A stretch of 64,000 nucleotides of DNA, taken from Ditylenchus dipsaci (Eukaryota; Nematoda; Chromadorea; Rhabditida; Anguinidae). Below, one piece after another: positions 19,836 through 34,800 of this stretch. Position 1 is the first letter of the stretch; every line of letters starts with the position of its first letter. The stretch spans positions 1,001,796-1,065,795 of the forward strand of contig SADC01001238.1 in NCBI GenBank assembly GCA_004194705.1. Direction: 5' to 3'. The notes beneath the pieces were generated by a model. It saw nothing but the letters and a program-made list of their open reading frames with translations, ran no database searches and was not told the origin of the DNA. The position numbers and the translations under genes are program-made.

Positions 19836-22800
19836 CTGTAAATTTTAAAATATTCATTAAGATTTTAAAGGCTTATTTATTTTGGATATTAACTTTTTGA
19901 ACAAAAGCACAGATTTTGCAAAAAATTCAACCATTTTTTTAATATTTTGAGGTTAGAGCCACAAAAATTAAAGATCTAAAATTTCAAACGGAGCTCTTGA
20001 ACCTGAGCCCCCCCCAGTCAAATCAGCTTGGGTGACCGATGCAAATTTTTTTTGAAAATTTTTATATGATTAATTTTTTTGTATAAGCACGATTGAAAAT
20101 GTTTATAATTACTTTAGGGCTCTTTGGGCTCAGGTACCACTGAGTAAGGGGGGGGGGGCTCAGGCTTAATTTAGCCTTTCAAACACCTTTAGAAATCTTT
20201 CACAGTAAATAGTAGTTCAAATAGTAGGTAAAAAGTATTTGAAAAATATTTGGAAATATCAAAAACAATTACTTATTTTTGGCCTTATAAGTATTTACGT
20301 AGACGCCAAAAAAGATATGCCTTACTCCCCCGTTGTTTTTTTCGCGAAAAGTTCGACTTTTGCCTGGGTCCACCGAGCTGATTTTTACACAAACTAGATT
20401 ACCATAAATGCTTTAATTGAAGCCCATGAGCTTGAATTAAAACACACAACTCTCCAAGCAATTTATGGCATTGTGTTTTTAGATATGAAAAATTAACATT
20501 TTTAGGCGCACCACCAGGGCTATTTTTTAAGTGGTCGTGTGCCTAAAAATGTTAGCTTTTTCATATCTAAAAACACAATGCCACAAAGGGCTTGGGAAGT
20601 AACGTGTTCTATTTCAAGCCCATGGGCTTCAATTAGAGCATATACAGTATTAGAAAAAAAAGAAATTCAAAAAAAATCGACAGGGGTACCAAGGCCTACT
20701 TTTTTCGACTCTGCGTAAACACATTTAGAGCCAATTTAAATTTTGAAGAGATAATTAACGTTTTTTCTTCTAATTAAATGGCCGGCCGGTTGTCTTTTTC
20801 AATGCCCCGAAAATCTGAAAATTTCGGGTCGATCTTGAGATTTTCGGGTGTTTAACCAAAATTGAAAAAGTGGAATCGTTAGAGCTCGTGGGAGTTAATA
20901 AAATGCAAAGAACAGCTTTCCAAGAAAATTTATCTGGTCTCAGATATAAGTTCTCGAGGTAGAGAGGGCCGGTTTATTCGAGGCCGTTTTATTAGAGGAA
21001 ATACGGTATACATTTTAAATATAAATGACATTATTTCAACTTTTGACTCTGCACAATTTTTTCTTTAATCCGAATCGGGCTGTCAACAAACTTTCACTTT
21101 AAAACTAAAATTTCAAAAACCAGATTTTGCCCTTTTGGTGTGGGTTGGGCGATGGGAAGATTATTGCTAGAGATTTCACATAATTATAGAAAAAATTAGA
21201 TGACGTGCTTCAAGAATCTTAAGACTTACTGATAACATAGAAAATTTGAGAAAATATTAAAAATAATTAGCAGAAAATGAGCGTTTGAAAATATGCCTTT
21301 AAGACTAAAACAATTTTCACAAACTTCAAACAAAGTTCTCAGTCCAATTAGACGCAGAACTAGTCTCTAAAAACCACAATTCATAGTTATAGTGCGGGGG
21401 AAGTGACTGCAGGCTTAAAAGACCGAAAATAGGTGCTTGAAGCTTTGGTCTTTAGCCACAATGATATTGAACTTTCAGTCTCTGACCATAATTACTGACT
21501 GGGGTTTTTATATTTGAAAAAATTTTGTTAAAAAGACATTTACGCTCATTTAAAATTTATTGTATAAGGCTTTTTTGCTTGTTAATTATAGATTTGGTTT
21601 GCTAGACTTTCTAAGTTTAGCTTCAATATTAAATTTGTAGTTGCTGGGCTGGTACTTTCATAAAAAAAAACTGGTGCAATTTTTTCTGGCATACAGTTGA
21701 CGCTCGATTTAACGAAAACTTAAAAAGTTCGATCCCGCCTAGAGTCCGACACTTTTTTTACCTTTTTTGGCTTTTTCAAATAATACTTCTACTTTATATT
21801 TTTGTAGGTTCTGATTTGTTAGTCTAATAAAAAAATTGTAAGAATTTTGATTTTATTGGTCGTTTTGAAAAAAATACATAAAAAAATTCCACTTAGACTA
21901 GCAACTTTCGATTTAAGACCTTTCTAAAACGGTGTCGTTTAATCAAAAGTTGCAAGACTGAGGGGTAACTATTTTTCATTTAAAAAAGAATGTACCGTAA
22001 ATCCTCTAATATAAGACCCGCCCCTGTGATTCAAATCATGTTCTTGGCATTGTATTTTCGACCCGCTTTTTGAAGAATTCTCTTATACAAGTTACCACTC
22101 ATCTTGTAGCTAGTGAAATGAGCTACAAAATAGGTGGTAATTTGCCTAAGAGCGATCTTCAATGGTAGGTCAAAAACACAATGCCACAAACACGTTTTTT
22201 GAATTTAGGGGGGGGGTCTTATATTAGAGGATTTACGGTAGGTGATTTGGAATCCTCACTATTTTTCTTATTAAATTAACAAATTCAACAATTAACCTTA
22301 TTTCTTTTAATAAGGCAGGCCGAAAATTACTGAAATCTTGCCTCTTTTTTATCGAACTCGGGTCAATTTCTCCAATTTGTAGCATTTAAGTAAGAATCGG
22401 AGAAACCTACCTGATCTTGATTAAAAAATGGGGAGGTTTCAGTTTTTTTCATTTAAAATAAAAAAAGGCAAGCAAAATCAAAAACGGGAAAGAATTCAGA
22501 CTTTAGGGGCAAAAATTAAATTTGATTCTTAGAGAAAATATGAAAGGTTAAGAAAGGTGTCGGACACTTGGCGGACCGAATTTTTGGGGTGTCGTTAAAC
22601 ATATCGTCGACTGTATATTATAGCTGACTGAGGGGCGACATCATAATTAAGTAATGCATGAATATCAGAATTTGGCTGTTCTTTTTGCATGAAATTTTCA
22701 AATTTTAATCAAAAAAATTTCATGAGATTCAAATCCCGAAAATCCCTTACCAATCTTTCCCTGGACAGTCGTTCCTCAGCTGATCGCTTTCTTCTGCCAC

Positions 22801-25800
22801 CCTCTACATCCACTACCAACAAGCTAGGACTAATAGAAGTCGCTTTGCCGAGTAAGGACTTCCTGTGGCAGCAATAGAAGTAGCTGAGGGCACAACCATT
22901 GGAGACGGGGTCATTTTAGAGCCAGGCGACTGGCCACTAGGCGAAGATGTCAAAGAAGGCATTTTTTGTTGTTGCAAACGCCATTGTTGCTGTTTTTGCT
23001 GGCAATTTAGAAGCCATAGATCGTAGGACATTAGGTTGGATTCCGCCATAGGCTGACTACTTAGGGATGTGGACTGAAAAGTGAAAAATGAGTTATAATC
23101 TTTCATTTTTTTCTCTCTTAGTTTTTAGCGAAAAATTGTATACATTTTTTCGATTTGTTCAAATTTTAGCTAAAACACAACATAAGACTTATGAAAACCA
23201 TAAAATAGCCAATTAATTTTAGACTTGTATTTCCTAGGGTACTGTATAAAGATGAACCCAATGAATCTGCTTTCTCGGAACTAGTATAGTTCGACAATCC
23301 GAAATATTTTTGCAAAAGGCCAATCTTTTAGCTGAATTGAAACTGAGCCAACTCAAATTGAAAAAAGAATCGAATTTCATCTTAAATTTTATTTAATTAA
23401 AAATCGAAAAAATTCAAAAATTGTCTAAAAATATTTTTGTGCGATTCTTTTTTCTGCAGCCTAAGTTTCGGTATACACCCCCAGTCATGTTCGGTATACA
23501 CCCCCCAGTCAAGTTCGGTATACACCCCCCAGTCAAATTCGGTATACACCCCCAGTTTGTCTTGGTCCCCAAGCTGATTTTTTTTTAATTTTTCGAAATT
23601 TTTGAACGCTGTTTTTTTATTTGGTTAAAGTTGAAAAAAAATTCGGAAAACAAATTTAAAAAAAATCAGCTTGGGGACCAAGGCAAACTGGGGGTGTATA
23701 ACGAACTTGACTGGGGGGTGTATACCGAACTTGACTGGGGGTATACCGAACTTGACTGGGGGGTGTATACCGAACTTGACTGGGGGTGTATACCGAACTT
23801 GACTGAGGGTGTATACCGAAACTGCTCCTTTCTGCATTTTACGGATAATTGCCATTGCCGGAGGATTTCGTAAAATACGATTTTGAGGGACTGTTTCATA
23901 GAGGAATTAAGTTAATAATCCTCGTCTCCGAATTTTTTTAGATTAATCACGACTAACAACTGTCAGAAAGTGATTAAAACTCAATTTTAATAGGGACCCA
24001 CACGACCCAACTCAACAAAAGTGATCAAATAGATGCTTAATTGCTTTCTTATAATATAAAAAGTTTTTTTCGCAGCCTTATTAGCAATAATAATTAGGGC
24101 AAACTACAATTATTTGTGTTTTTACAGAATGTTAAAATGGCACAGTATCCTTAGAATATGTTAATTATTAATAAGTGCACTTTATACTGCAACACTTGTT
24201 TTCGACAACTAATCGGTGGGAAAGGGCAATTGAAAAAAAAAACATGCTTACCACTACTACTGTAAATTGCTGTTATTTAAGGCACAGAAATAACAATAAT
24301 TATTTGCAAAACTTTGTGTTTTCAACTTATGCCTTTAAAAGGGCAGGTATACTTTTGGTATCTGATTGTCCTTTTATCGCAACTTATCTTTGTTTTGCTC
24401 AATTAAAAATATTAAAAAAAAATTGAACTTCCTCGCACTCACTTGAACCTTAGCTCCCCAGTCAAATCAGCTTTGGGGGACCAAGACAATTTTTTTTTGA
24501 AAATTTTTATACCAATGATTTTTTTTTGTATAAACAAGATTCAAAATTGTTTTTTAAGATTTTCAACGAAAAAAAGGTACAGTCAAAATTTTTCAAAAAA
24601 TTGCTTTGGTCCCCTAAACTGATTTGACCACAGCATATTAAGTGCATCCCCCTCCAAAGAGTATTTAAATCGAGGGCGAGTTAGGGGTGTTGCCCTTATT
24701 ATTATAACTTATTTCGACCCTAGTAGCGAATATGACTTTTTGCCTGAGGGGGGACCAAGGTAAATTATCTTGTATCAAGGTATTCTACCCCGTTTTGGTC
24801 ACTGGAGCTGAGCAAAAAGAGTCTCTTCATGCATTTTTGATCAAAAGTCTTGCTCGGAATCATGTCTAAGATGAGTGAGTGCGCGCATATCTAACCCCCC
24901 GAAGGGGGCGCAGGGGGCTTGGTTGCTTAGGTACCTTAGACAACAATCACTCGTAAGTGACTCTGGATGCATAAATAATGTATGCATACCAGACCTTCTT
25001 TATGTGGTAGCCCAGTTAACAAAACTATGTTCAAATTCCATGTTAAAGGGTATCCATGAACCCTTTCAGGTTGGATTGCCTTGGGGACCAAGGCAAAAAG
25101 TCGAAGTTTGGTCAACATTTTTTTTCAAAAAATCTATTTTTGTGTGGAAAAATATCACAAACATTTTTTTATCGTTTCACGCATATAAAAGTTACTGTAG
25201 AGTCAACCCCCGCTGTAGTAACACCACTTCAAGTTCGTCCGACACTTTTTTACCTCAATTTTCGAAGCTTTTTTTGCCAAGCCTGATTTGTCAATTTTCA
25301 GTTTAATCAGAAAAGTTATATGGATTCCGGGATTATCGGTATAAAATTTTTGTCTGAAAACCATGATACCTCTCTGTGGTTCGAATTTTCTTTTGCTCAG
25401 AATTTCTAGAAAAAATGCCTTGGTCCCCCTGTTGCTCTTTTTTTTAAATTTTTAAAATTATTTTCTCATAAAACTTTATCTCGGTCACCTGAGCCCTCTG
25501 TGTGGGCTAGAGGGGTAATCCTGAAGTTAATCCGAAGAAAATAGTATCAAAAGTAACAAGAAATAAATTTTGACAATTTTGAATTATTTTATCATTTTGT
25601 TTACAAAAAAGGACTTTCCTAAATTTTTACATTTAACTTGAAATTTTTTGATTCAGATCTGTGTGACGTTTGCTATAGAATGGATTTTCCAAAGTACAAT
25701 CCAGGTTTTTTGCAAAAATCATCATTTGAGTAGAAAACCATGACAATAAACAGCACATTACAGACACCAATTTTTTAGTACAGTTTTTTTATATATACGC

Positions 25801-28800
25801 TTCTAAGCAAAAAAAATTATTTCTGACTTGAGGGAGATCGCGGGAGGTTAATGGCAGGCCTGTTTTTTAGAGCAGGGCAAGCCGACCTAAAATCTTAAAA
25901 TCGACAGTTTTCGACTCAATAACTGTAATTTAGTAATAACTGTAAATACAAAAGGTGTATAAATATAAAGAATTTTTGCATATATTTTTACAGTCAACGA
26001 CGGGGCAAAAACAATAAAAATGAGTTTGTAGTCATCCTGAGTCAGTTTTAGTCTGTTTTTACGGGACAAAAATAGTGCTGGGAATTTTTGTCTAGTTGTC
26101 TATTTTAGGTCAGTCTGACTCAAAATGAGACTTACCATCAACTGTAGAATTCATAGTATAATATGTGTGAAATTATACAGTTAATCTACAGTCGTCACAA
26201 GTAAAAATCAAAACCTTTCAAATATTAAGTCGTGGTTTGGGCATTTTTGTCCCGTTAAACATATTTTGATCATTCTGAATCGGAATAACCACCAATTATT
26301 TTTTTGGGCTAATTATTTAAAAAGTAATAAAAATAAAATTTGTAACAAACTCATCAAATGAGACACACCAAATTAACTGTAGAATTTTTCGCACATTATA
26401 CCAGGAATTCTACAGTTAATGGTCAGTAACAGTCAGCTGGGCAAAAGCATTACTAAATCGCCAGATGCCAAATGAAAAAATCAAACTTTAAGTAATTTTT
26501 TTGCAAATAATGTTAGTTAAGTTTTATAAAATTGTTTACCTGACTAGGGCTGCCAGCTAAATTGTAATTTGCAAGGGGCTTTGATCTGAGCAGTTGAGTT
26601 TGGACAAGTTGCTGGGGCATTTGTTCAAAACTAGTGGTACAATCAATAGGATTAGAAAAGTTGGAGTGGATGTCGGCTAGAGAATAGTTTTCTTGGTGAT
26701 TTACTGAAAAAAATGGTTTGAAGTATTGCTAGAAAATCCACAATAAGCAGTAGAGTTTTTGAAAATTATTTTACTTCAAATATTTTCATATTCCCTGAAA
26801 AAAATTTGGAAAATTTCTTTTTGTAAAGATTTGTCTTTTATATGAGACCCGAAATTTTTTGACTCATACTTCAATAAGAGCTGGATATTTACAGTCGAAC
26901 CTCGGTTATCCGGCACCTCTACGCACCGACCTCAGGGGCGAAAGAACGAGGTGCCAGGTAACTGGAGCGTCAGTTGACAGAGAATAAGCCAATCCCAGCC
27001 AAACGAAATACATTAAAGGTGCCGGATAACCGAGGTTTAACTGTATTAGCAAAAAAATTCGTTTGTTGGTGACCAACCGAACTGAACAAAAATTGACATT
27101 TGACTCTGTCCTTAAGCAAGACTTCGAACTGAAAATTTTAAAATAAAAGACACTTGGTAAATTTTTTTTCACAAATTGCCATTTTATCCAGTGCTTACTG
27201 GGTTTCGAGTACCAAAAATAATTATTTTGACGAAAAACCTCAAAATTCAAAAAGCTACTAGTCTCAAATGAAGGAAAAATCTTAAATAAAAAATGCTGCA
27301 GAGACCTGTCCATAAGGCAAGCCTGAGCCCAGAAAAATAAATTTTTACCAGGGCTATGCTTTAGTGGGACCTAATTTTTTAGGGACCGTCAATTTTTTGA
27401 ATAAGCAAATTGCCAGTTACTGTAAAAAAGCTTATGAAACATAATGATACAGTACTACACAAAAAACCTAGCTACAAATTACTATTATTTAAACAAAATC
27501 TGCCTTTTGTCAGCATCACATATAAAAATAAGTCATTTTTTTGGTCTGAATGCCACTGATAAGTGTAATAGGCGGTTTCCCACCTACTAAAACAAAGTCC
27601 AATGCGAGCGAAAATCCAAAGTTCACGGCCATTGAGACCAAATACAAAAAAAACAAATTGGAAATGAAAGTAATCACAATATTTGCTTTCCAGCTGAATG
27701 TCTTTTCCTCGCTTTATTCAAGCTTTCTACTAATGGGGTAGTTGGCAATTAGTACTCGGCTGATGATTTGGATTTGGAAAAACTGCCTGTGTTTTAAAAA
27801 AAATGGTATTTCCAAGAAAATAAGGATGTTTGAAGAAATTGTAATTTTTTTTAAAGTGAGAACACATCCACATAAAGTTGAAAATTTACACGTTTTTGAT
27901 TATTAAACCCATTTGGGGTCTATGTGTGTTCGCACCCCTCACAAAAAAAAGTTGCCTTGGTCCCCCCTGTTGATTTTTTTGCAAATTTTTTCTTTTAAAA
28001 GTTTAAAAAATTTTCATACAACTATTTTTAAAGCTTTGAGGATTATTTTTTGATGAATACGCTGGTACACCCTTGACGTTGAAAAATACATGACAAATAC
28101 AAAAAAACAAATTGGACTAAGCCTATGCCTAAAGTTTAGGCATAGGTTTTAGCCTAAGCCTAAAAGCCTATGCCTAACATTTCTGACATTTAGGAAAAAA
28201 GTCAGCTTGGGGACGAAGGCAAAGTATTTTGCACCATTTTTTACCAAATTTTTTTATTCATTAAAATGAATGAAAAATGTATGAAAATGGTTTTTGAGAC
28301 CTTTAAGAGATAAAAAAATTTCAAAAAGGCAACAAGGGGCACCAAGTCAAATTTTTTTGGGAGGTATGCGAACCAGTGCTGTAAATTTCGGCACCAGCTA
28401 AATTTCAGGCACCTGTTTCCAGGGTGGACACGGGCCGGCCCGGCCCGGCTTGGCCCGCCCGGCCCGCCGGGCTTCGGGCGGGCCGGGCCGTACCTGCTGC
28501 GGGCCGGCCGGGTCGGGCCGAAAAACCTCCGGGCCGGGCCCGGCCCTGAAGCCCGGTTTAATTTCGTATTGAATTTCCGCCAAAACCACCCAACTAGACA
28601 TTCATTATAGGATTGCCGAAATTACTGATTTTCGAAATCCCGAGATTGTTACCGGCGTTTTTTTGGTATCTTTTCTAATGAAAAGCGCTTAAAAAGCGTA
28701 CTTTCTACAAAAATCGAGAAAATACCGGTTTTTTTGCGGTATTAATCTTTTTTAGGCAGCTCTACTTCATCATTAAATTCACTCTGCTTCAGCTCTAAAA

Positions 28801-31800
28801 AATACTATCTCACTAACAAGTTTCTCAATGGAAGGCGAAGAAGAGACCGGCTCGCAAGCGAAGAAGGCGCGCCTTGACACGGAGTGCATGCTCAGTGGTA
28901 GATTATATTGGAATATTTTATCTGTATCACTGCAGTCTACATAGAGTATCTTTCAGAATTTTCCTCGAAGACCGCAGGTGAACTCAAGAAAGGTGAAGTG
29001 GAAGTCTTACATGCCGGAAAGCAGAAGAGGATCTTCCTAAAGAGCAGAGACAACGATGATATCTTCCAGTGTGTTCACTTCGACTTCAAAGGAGAGGAGG
29101 GGAATTCCAAGTCTACAAGGTTTCTCTGGTGTTCTACTTGCAAGAAGTTCATGCTGAAGGAGGGAGGTCAAATATCGTAAGCCAGTGTTTTCTTAGTTTT
29201 GAAAGTTGGTTTTGTTATTATAATTTTTTGACTATATTTAAAGTAGGGCTTCCGGGCCCGGCCCGGCCCGGCCGGGCGGGCCGGGCTGAAGACTGAGAAG
29301 AAGCGGGCCGGGCCGGCCGAACTATCACGGCCCTGGCCGGGCCGGGCCGCCAAAATTCGGCCCGTGTCCATGCCTGCCTGTTCTAGCCCTTATTGATATT
29401 ACCTAGCCCAGTGCCGCGGATTATGAGGTACCTCAGACATCGGCACCGGGATAGGAATAAAAAAATTAATCATTTAAACCTTCCTACATAGCGGCACCGG
29501 CCTGGTGCGGAAGAAATTATGACGTGAAAATCCCTTGTAAATTTCTTCGGCACCAGGCTGGTGCCGCTATGTAGAAAGGTTTGAATGATTTTTTTTTGTT
29601 TCTATCCCGGTGCCGATGCCTGATATACCTAATAATCTGCGGCACCCGACTGGGAAATACGAATAACTGCTAGAAACAGGTACCTGAAGTTTAGCCGGTG
29701 CCGAGATTCACAGCACTGGTGCAAACACATATAGAGCCCCTTTTGTATTGCGGAAAACACGTTTGAACCTTTACTGGCTTATTTTGCTAAAAAGCTGAGA
29801 AATAATGAGAAAAAGGGTGACAATAAAAAACGTACAGATTACAGGTAGTCATAAAAACTGCATGATAAATGAAATTTTTGAAATCCTTAATCAAAAATGG
29901 CCTTATCTCTAAAATCTAGTCAAAGATCTCAAATTGATCATTCGGATACGGGAACTTTGTCCAAAACAAAACGTATCAAAAACGAAACTTAGGCTCTATT
30001 CCACAATGGGTACCATTTTTGCCTTGGTCCCCCATTTTTTTATTCAAATTTTTTCCATCTACAACACCAATAATGATGATTTTTTTAATAAAGCTCGAAT
30101 TTTGCTAAACCTGAATTCTAACCTAAATTCTAATTGGCACAATTAAATTGACAAGCCGAATCCGGAAACTATTTTCGCCTTGGGCCCCAAATTGTTTTCG
30201 GCTAACAAAAGACGCAGTAAGTAAGTTTGTAAGACGCAGGATAGGCCAGGAAAGACTCAAGAATGTTTTTCACCATTTCGTAGCTCGTGGAATATTTTTA
30301 AGTCCGTCCTATCCTGTGCCTAAACACTATCAAAAAACAGTAGGGGGTACATTTGCAAAAGATGGACTGGATCCGATCATTTGGTTTCTCAAACATACTT
30401 GTAATACAAATTTTAGCATTTAAAAAAATGTTTCACAAAGACACGTAAAGTGGTTTTTCATTTGTAGAGTTCGAAAATCGCTTAGTAAAATTAATTAAAA
30501 ATGACCTGTTTCTATTTTCGAAAAATGAAGCAAACGTCAGAAATTTCACATTGGATAACTATCGATGCTAGAGAACTAGAGTTTTACCGAAGAACATGTG
30601 AAAGGACCAATGGTATTACAAAAGGGATTATTTTTCAACAAAAAATTATACTCATACGTAATACTTTTGGACAAGAACTGGTGATAATCTTTTTTTTCGG
30701 TTTCAATTCTTCGTGCTTGATCACTGCGTAAAACCCGAGTGCACCCCTTGCCTCAAAAGAGTATGAGTTCTCTAAGCGTATACCACCAAAGAATACGAGT
30801 TCGGTTGGAGAAAATTAGACTTTTTGAAAGGGTGCACTTGGGGTGCTGTCTGTCACTGCCTTCCATCTTTGCACCAGATCCGTAAACTCTAAAATCCCAT
30901 TGGCATTGCACTTGAACCGCTCTAGCCATTGCAAACACCGCCACCACTCAGACGGCGGCTCATCCCTGAAGACTTCCTCCAACTGCCTTACTGATATTGT
31001 CTTAGTTCTCAAAAAGCGCTAATGTCCATAATTCTCCATGAGTTCAAAAAACTAGTGCTAAAGAGTTTCACTTCCTAATAAGTTGACTTCTGACGAGAAT
31101 CGACAAAAAAATTAGAGATATAAAGATATAGACCATGTATGACAATTAGAAGTTTTTTGACGTGGTCCCCCTGTTGCGTTTTTTAAAAGCTTTCAGGCTT
31201 AGGTAAGGGCAGACGGAATTAAACATGTTTGAGCCCATCCTAACATACTCTTTTCAACCTTTGCCTAAATCTAAAAAATCACAATTAAAAACAGCAGGGG
31301 ATCAATGCGAAAAAATCCTGATTGTTAAACAGGTCCAAAATAAAAATAAGTCCTCAAAAAGGAACCTCAGTTTTAGGAACTCCATAAGCAACAGCCTTGA
31401 ATACCAAAGTCAAGGCGTATGGCTAAAATATACTCTACAGCCAGCAACCGATCCAACCCTCCAAAAGTCTTTAAAAGCTGTTTATTCACAATTTCAATTA
31501 ATATTCATGCAAAAAAAGTTATGGTAAAATTTTTTAAAAATTGTCGCCTTAGTCACCCAAGCTAAATTGACTGCTGGGGACACGGTAGGATCAAGTGCTG
31601 GAGATGGGGTATCAGTGCTCCGAGTGTAAGTTAGGGTTCAGTTATAATAGACAAGACCGCGAAAATAGCCTGCTTTCGGCAAGATGCCCGAGCATATGGC
31701 CGTTCGGTTTAAAAAATAGCCAACCATCTCCGCCTTAGTTAGCAAGCCTTTCACAACAGCATTTTTTCGGCAGAAAATATAAAAAAATCTTTTAAAAGTT

Positions 31801-34800
31801 GCACATCAAAATGATTCCTCCAGCAGCCATTTACTAAAACCACATGCATCAGCAAACTATGCTTCCGAAATGCGTAGTTGACAGGTGCAATATATTGTAT
31901 TTGTCAAAGCACTTCCTTTTACTGCCAACAAAAAGCGAGTGGATAATCCCTAATTATGACAGAAAAATAAAGGCATAATAAGTATGACTACTCGCACTCT
32001 TAATATCGCTTAGTTTTAAGAATGGTTGAAAGTCTATTAAAAACAGATGCTAAGTGCTCTTATTATTAACAGTGTCAAAACACACTTTTTGCCTATTTAT
32101 AGCCGCTTTAGCAACAAACGAAATAATGCATTGGCTCTAGTGTACAATTGGTACCAAAATTTTGCCTTGGTTCCCCTGTCGTTTTTTTACAGCTTTTGCC
32201 TTGGTCCACCCTGTTTTTTTTGCAGATTTTGCCTTGGTCCCCTGTTATTTTTACAGATTTTCCTTGGTCCCCCAGTTGTTTTTTGACAGCTTTTGCCTTG
32301 GCCCCCCTGTTTGTTTTTTTTGCAGATTTCGCCTTGGTCCCCCCTGTTGTTTTTTTACAGCTTTCGCCTTGGTCCACCCTTTTTTTTGCAGATTTCGCCT
32401 TGGTCCCCCCCTATTGTTTTTTACGCCTTTCGCTTTGTTTCCCTTTATTTTTTACAACTTTTGCCTTGGTCCCCCCTGTTGTTAATTCTAATACTATTTT
32501 TAGAATGTTACAGGCAGGACCAAGGCAAATTTTGGTACTAATTGTAGACTAAAGCAAATGTCAAAACACACTTTTTGCCTATTTAAAGCCGCTTTAGCAA
32601 CAACTTAAAGCATGCATTAAATGCTGGCTTTTGCTATGTCACAGTTAGCACTTTTGGTTTGATAGATAGAAGTGGAGTTCTCAGAAGCCAAAATATAATT
32701 TTTATAAATGAAAACCGATAGCACAACTCATGGTTTTTTGTTTTTTGACTCAGTATATGTGGTTTAGATGACTCTTTTTTGTTTTTATTAGTCAGCTGTT
32801 TTCTTGCCTGTGTAGGTAGGAAGTGAGTAGTTTTTGTTATGCACTTTTGTTTGGCTTCCAATTAATAGCTTAGAGTGTAGTAAAGGGCGATAAAGTACTG
32901 TGAGTTTGTAAAGCAGTGTAATATACTCAGAAATTGATCTCTTGTCAAGATTGTTGAACTCTTGCACATTATTTGAGCCGTTGACTCTATATGGGTATCG
33001 AAAAAATTATGCATTGGTTCCCTCTGTTGATATATTTTTGAATTTTTTTCTTGTGTTTTATTTATTTTTTAAACTTTTTACTTGCGCTCCACCAAACCTA
33101 AAAGGTTCCACGATGAAATCCACTTACGAAAATAGACTACAAGTTTATTTCAAGGCTCGCAAGGCCACCAATTCTTTCAAACAGACAATGTCTATTGTGT
33201 ATAAAATGAAAAAAACGAGATAAGGAGCCGATTAAGTGGTGATGTTTGCAATATGGCTGAAGAAGTTGAAAAGAAGATGACTCAAATTCTGCCATCTGGG
33301 TCCATACAAACATCAGTGAAAGAAAGTAATACGCCATCTTCAGCTGTTGCAAGCTCAGAACTGAAGAGGATAACAAGGCCTTGGTCAAGCGATTATTCGA
33401 GTAAAAGTCTTCTGGCTTTTACGTCCAGAGGACCACTGATAAGAGTTGGTAACCGCTTTTACCAACGCGGCAAATCCTAGATGTATCGGCCTTCTGTGAG
33501 CTCGTTTGGCTGAAGTCTGAATAATATAAGTAAATACACCTCGACTTAACAGTCTACTCGATTTAACGGCCCCTAAAGGCGGCTCCAAGGGGCCGTTAAA
33601 TTAAAGGTTGGCTTTATACACCCTCAAATCTGTTTGCCTTGGTTCCCGAATTGATTTTTTTCGAAAAAATGTATAAGCTTCTTTTTGTTATTTTGCAACC
33701 ATTTTCTGAATAATATTATAAACTTTTGTCTAAAAAATGCTTGGACGACCAAAGTAAACTGACTGAGGTTGTATACTGCGATAGAGTAGGGATGCATACT
33801 GCGAATGAGCCATTTATTCATAAAAGAAATTCCACAGTCCAATTTTTGCTGAGCCTTTATTCCAAGTAATGTTTTTAATCTTGGGCTGAGCCCAATGCTG
33901 AATGCAATACTGCTTATAAAAAGAAAAAGCATATATTATTTGCTGACTAACAAAACAAATAAAAAAATGAGTAATTCTGAAGAAAATTGCACACATAAAC
34001 ACAAACTGCTATTATGGTAATAAAATAAAACCAATTTGCAAATACTATTTGGGGTAAAACCACAAAGTCCAAAAACCAAAAGATCAAAACACTTTCTATT
34101 AATTGCCCAAATATTGTGTCTGAAGCAGGCCTACTGTAATTGTCTGAGTTTGTAATGGTAATTAGAGTTGTAAATAGATTTAGCGGCTAGACCATGAGTT
34201 CAGCAATAATGGTATTTGAAACAAAAAAGAGACGTCAAATGATACCTATTTATGGCTGAAGGCGACCAATAATTAAATGCTTGAAACTATTTTAAAATTG
34301 TTGGTTCGATTTTTTGGACTCAAGACAATAATGGCGGTGGTAGAAATAAGTAGCTGTTTAGTGAAAATTAAACTTTGCAAATCCGTTTTGCTATCCTTAA
34401 ACCCCAAACTAAATTTCAAGGAGCATTAAAAAAGAAGGGGGAGGGGTGGGCGGGGGGGGGTGTGTGTTACCAAAGAATGGCTAAAGTGAACCTGAGCTGT
34501 CAGTCAAATCGGCTTTGGAGACCAAGGCAATTGTTTTTTACTGAAAATTTTTATACCAATAAATTTTTTGCATACACATGACAAAATGTTTTTGATTTTC
34601 TCGACAAAAACGGGTACTTTCGGGCATTCGAAATTTGAAATTCCCACCAAAATAGGCCAAAGTTCCCAAAATAGGCAGATATGGCCGAACAGGGCAAAGA
34701 TGCCGAAATGGGTTGAAATGCCCGAAAGGGCAAAATACCCATAAATGGCCAAAACACCTAAACTGGGCGAGTTGACCGAAAAGGGGCTGAAAGGGCCAAA

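Larger units (their letters stand above)
28374..29718. mobile_element. hAT-like foldback element interrupted by a second hAT element
   Basis: Termini CAGTGCTGTAAATTTCGGCA and, inverted, CAGTGCTGTGAATCTCGGCA, continuing through 'cttcaggtacctgtttc'. Flanking octamers atgcgaac / gtgcaaac differ at two of eight positions, as expected for an old hAT 8-bp duplication. The same terminus bounds the 181-bp element at 53199-53379. The right part has an inner palindrome (29480-29580: 'cctacatagcggcaccggcc' / 'ggctggtgccgctatgtag'). Confidence 0.7.

Noticed and set aside
30148..30423. A 91-codon plus-strand frame.
   Set aside because: Overlaps a palindromic CCTTGGGCCCC-type repeat, whose pairing explains the sequence.
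32047..32552. Phe/Leu/Pro-rich overlapping frames that look like membrane proteins.
   Set aside because: They lie in the tandem CCTTGGTCCCCC array; three frames are open at once and the opposite strand is open too.
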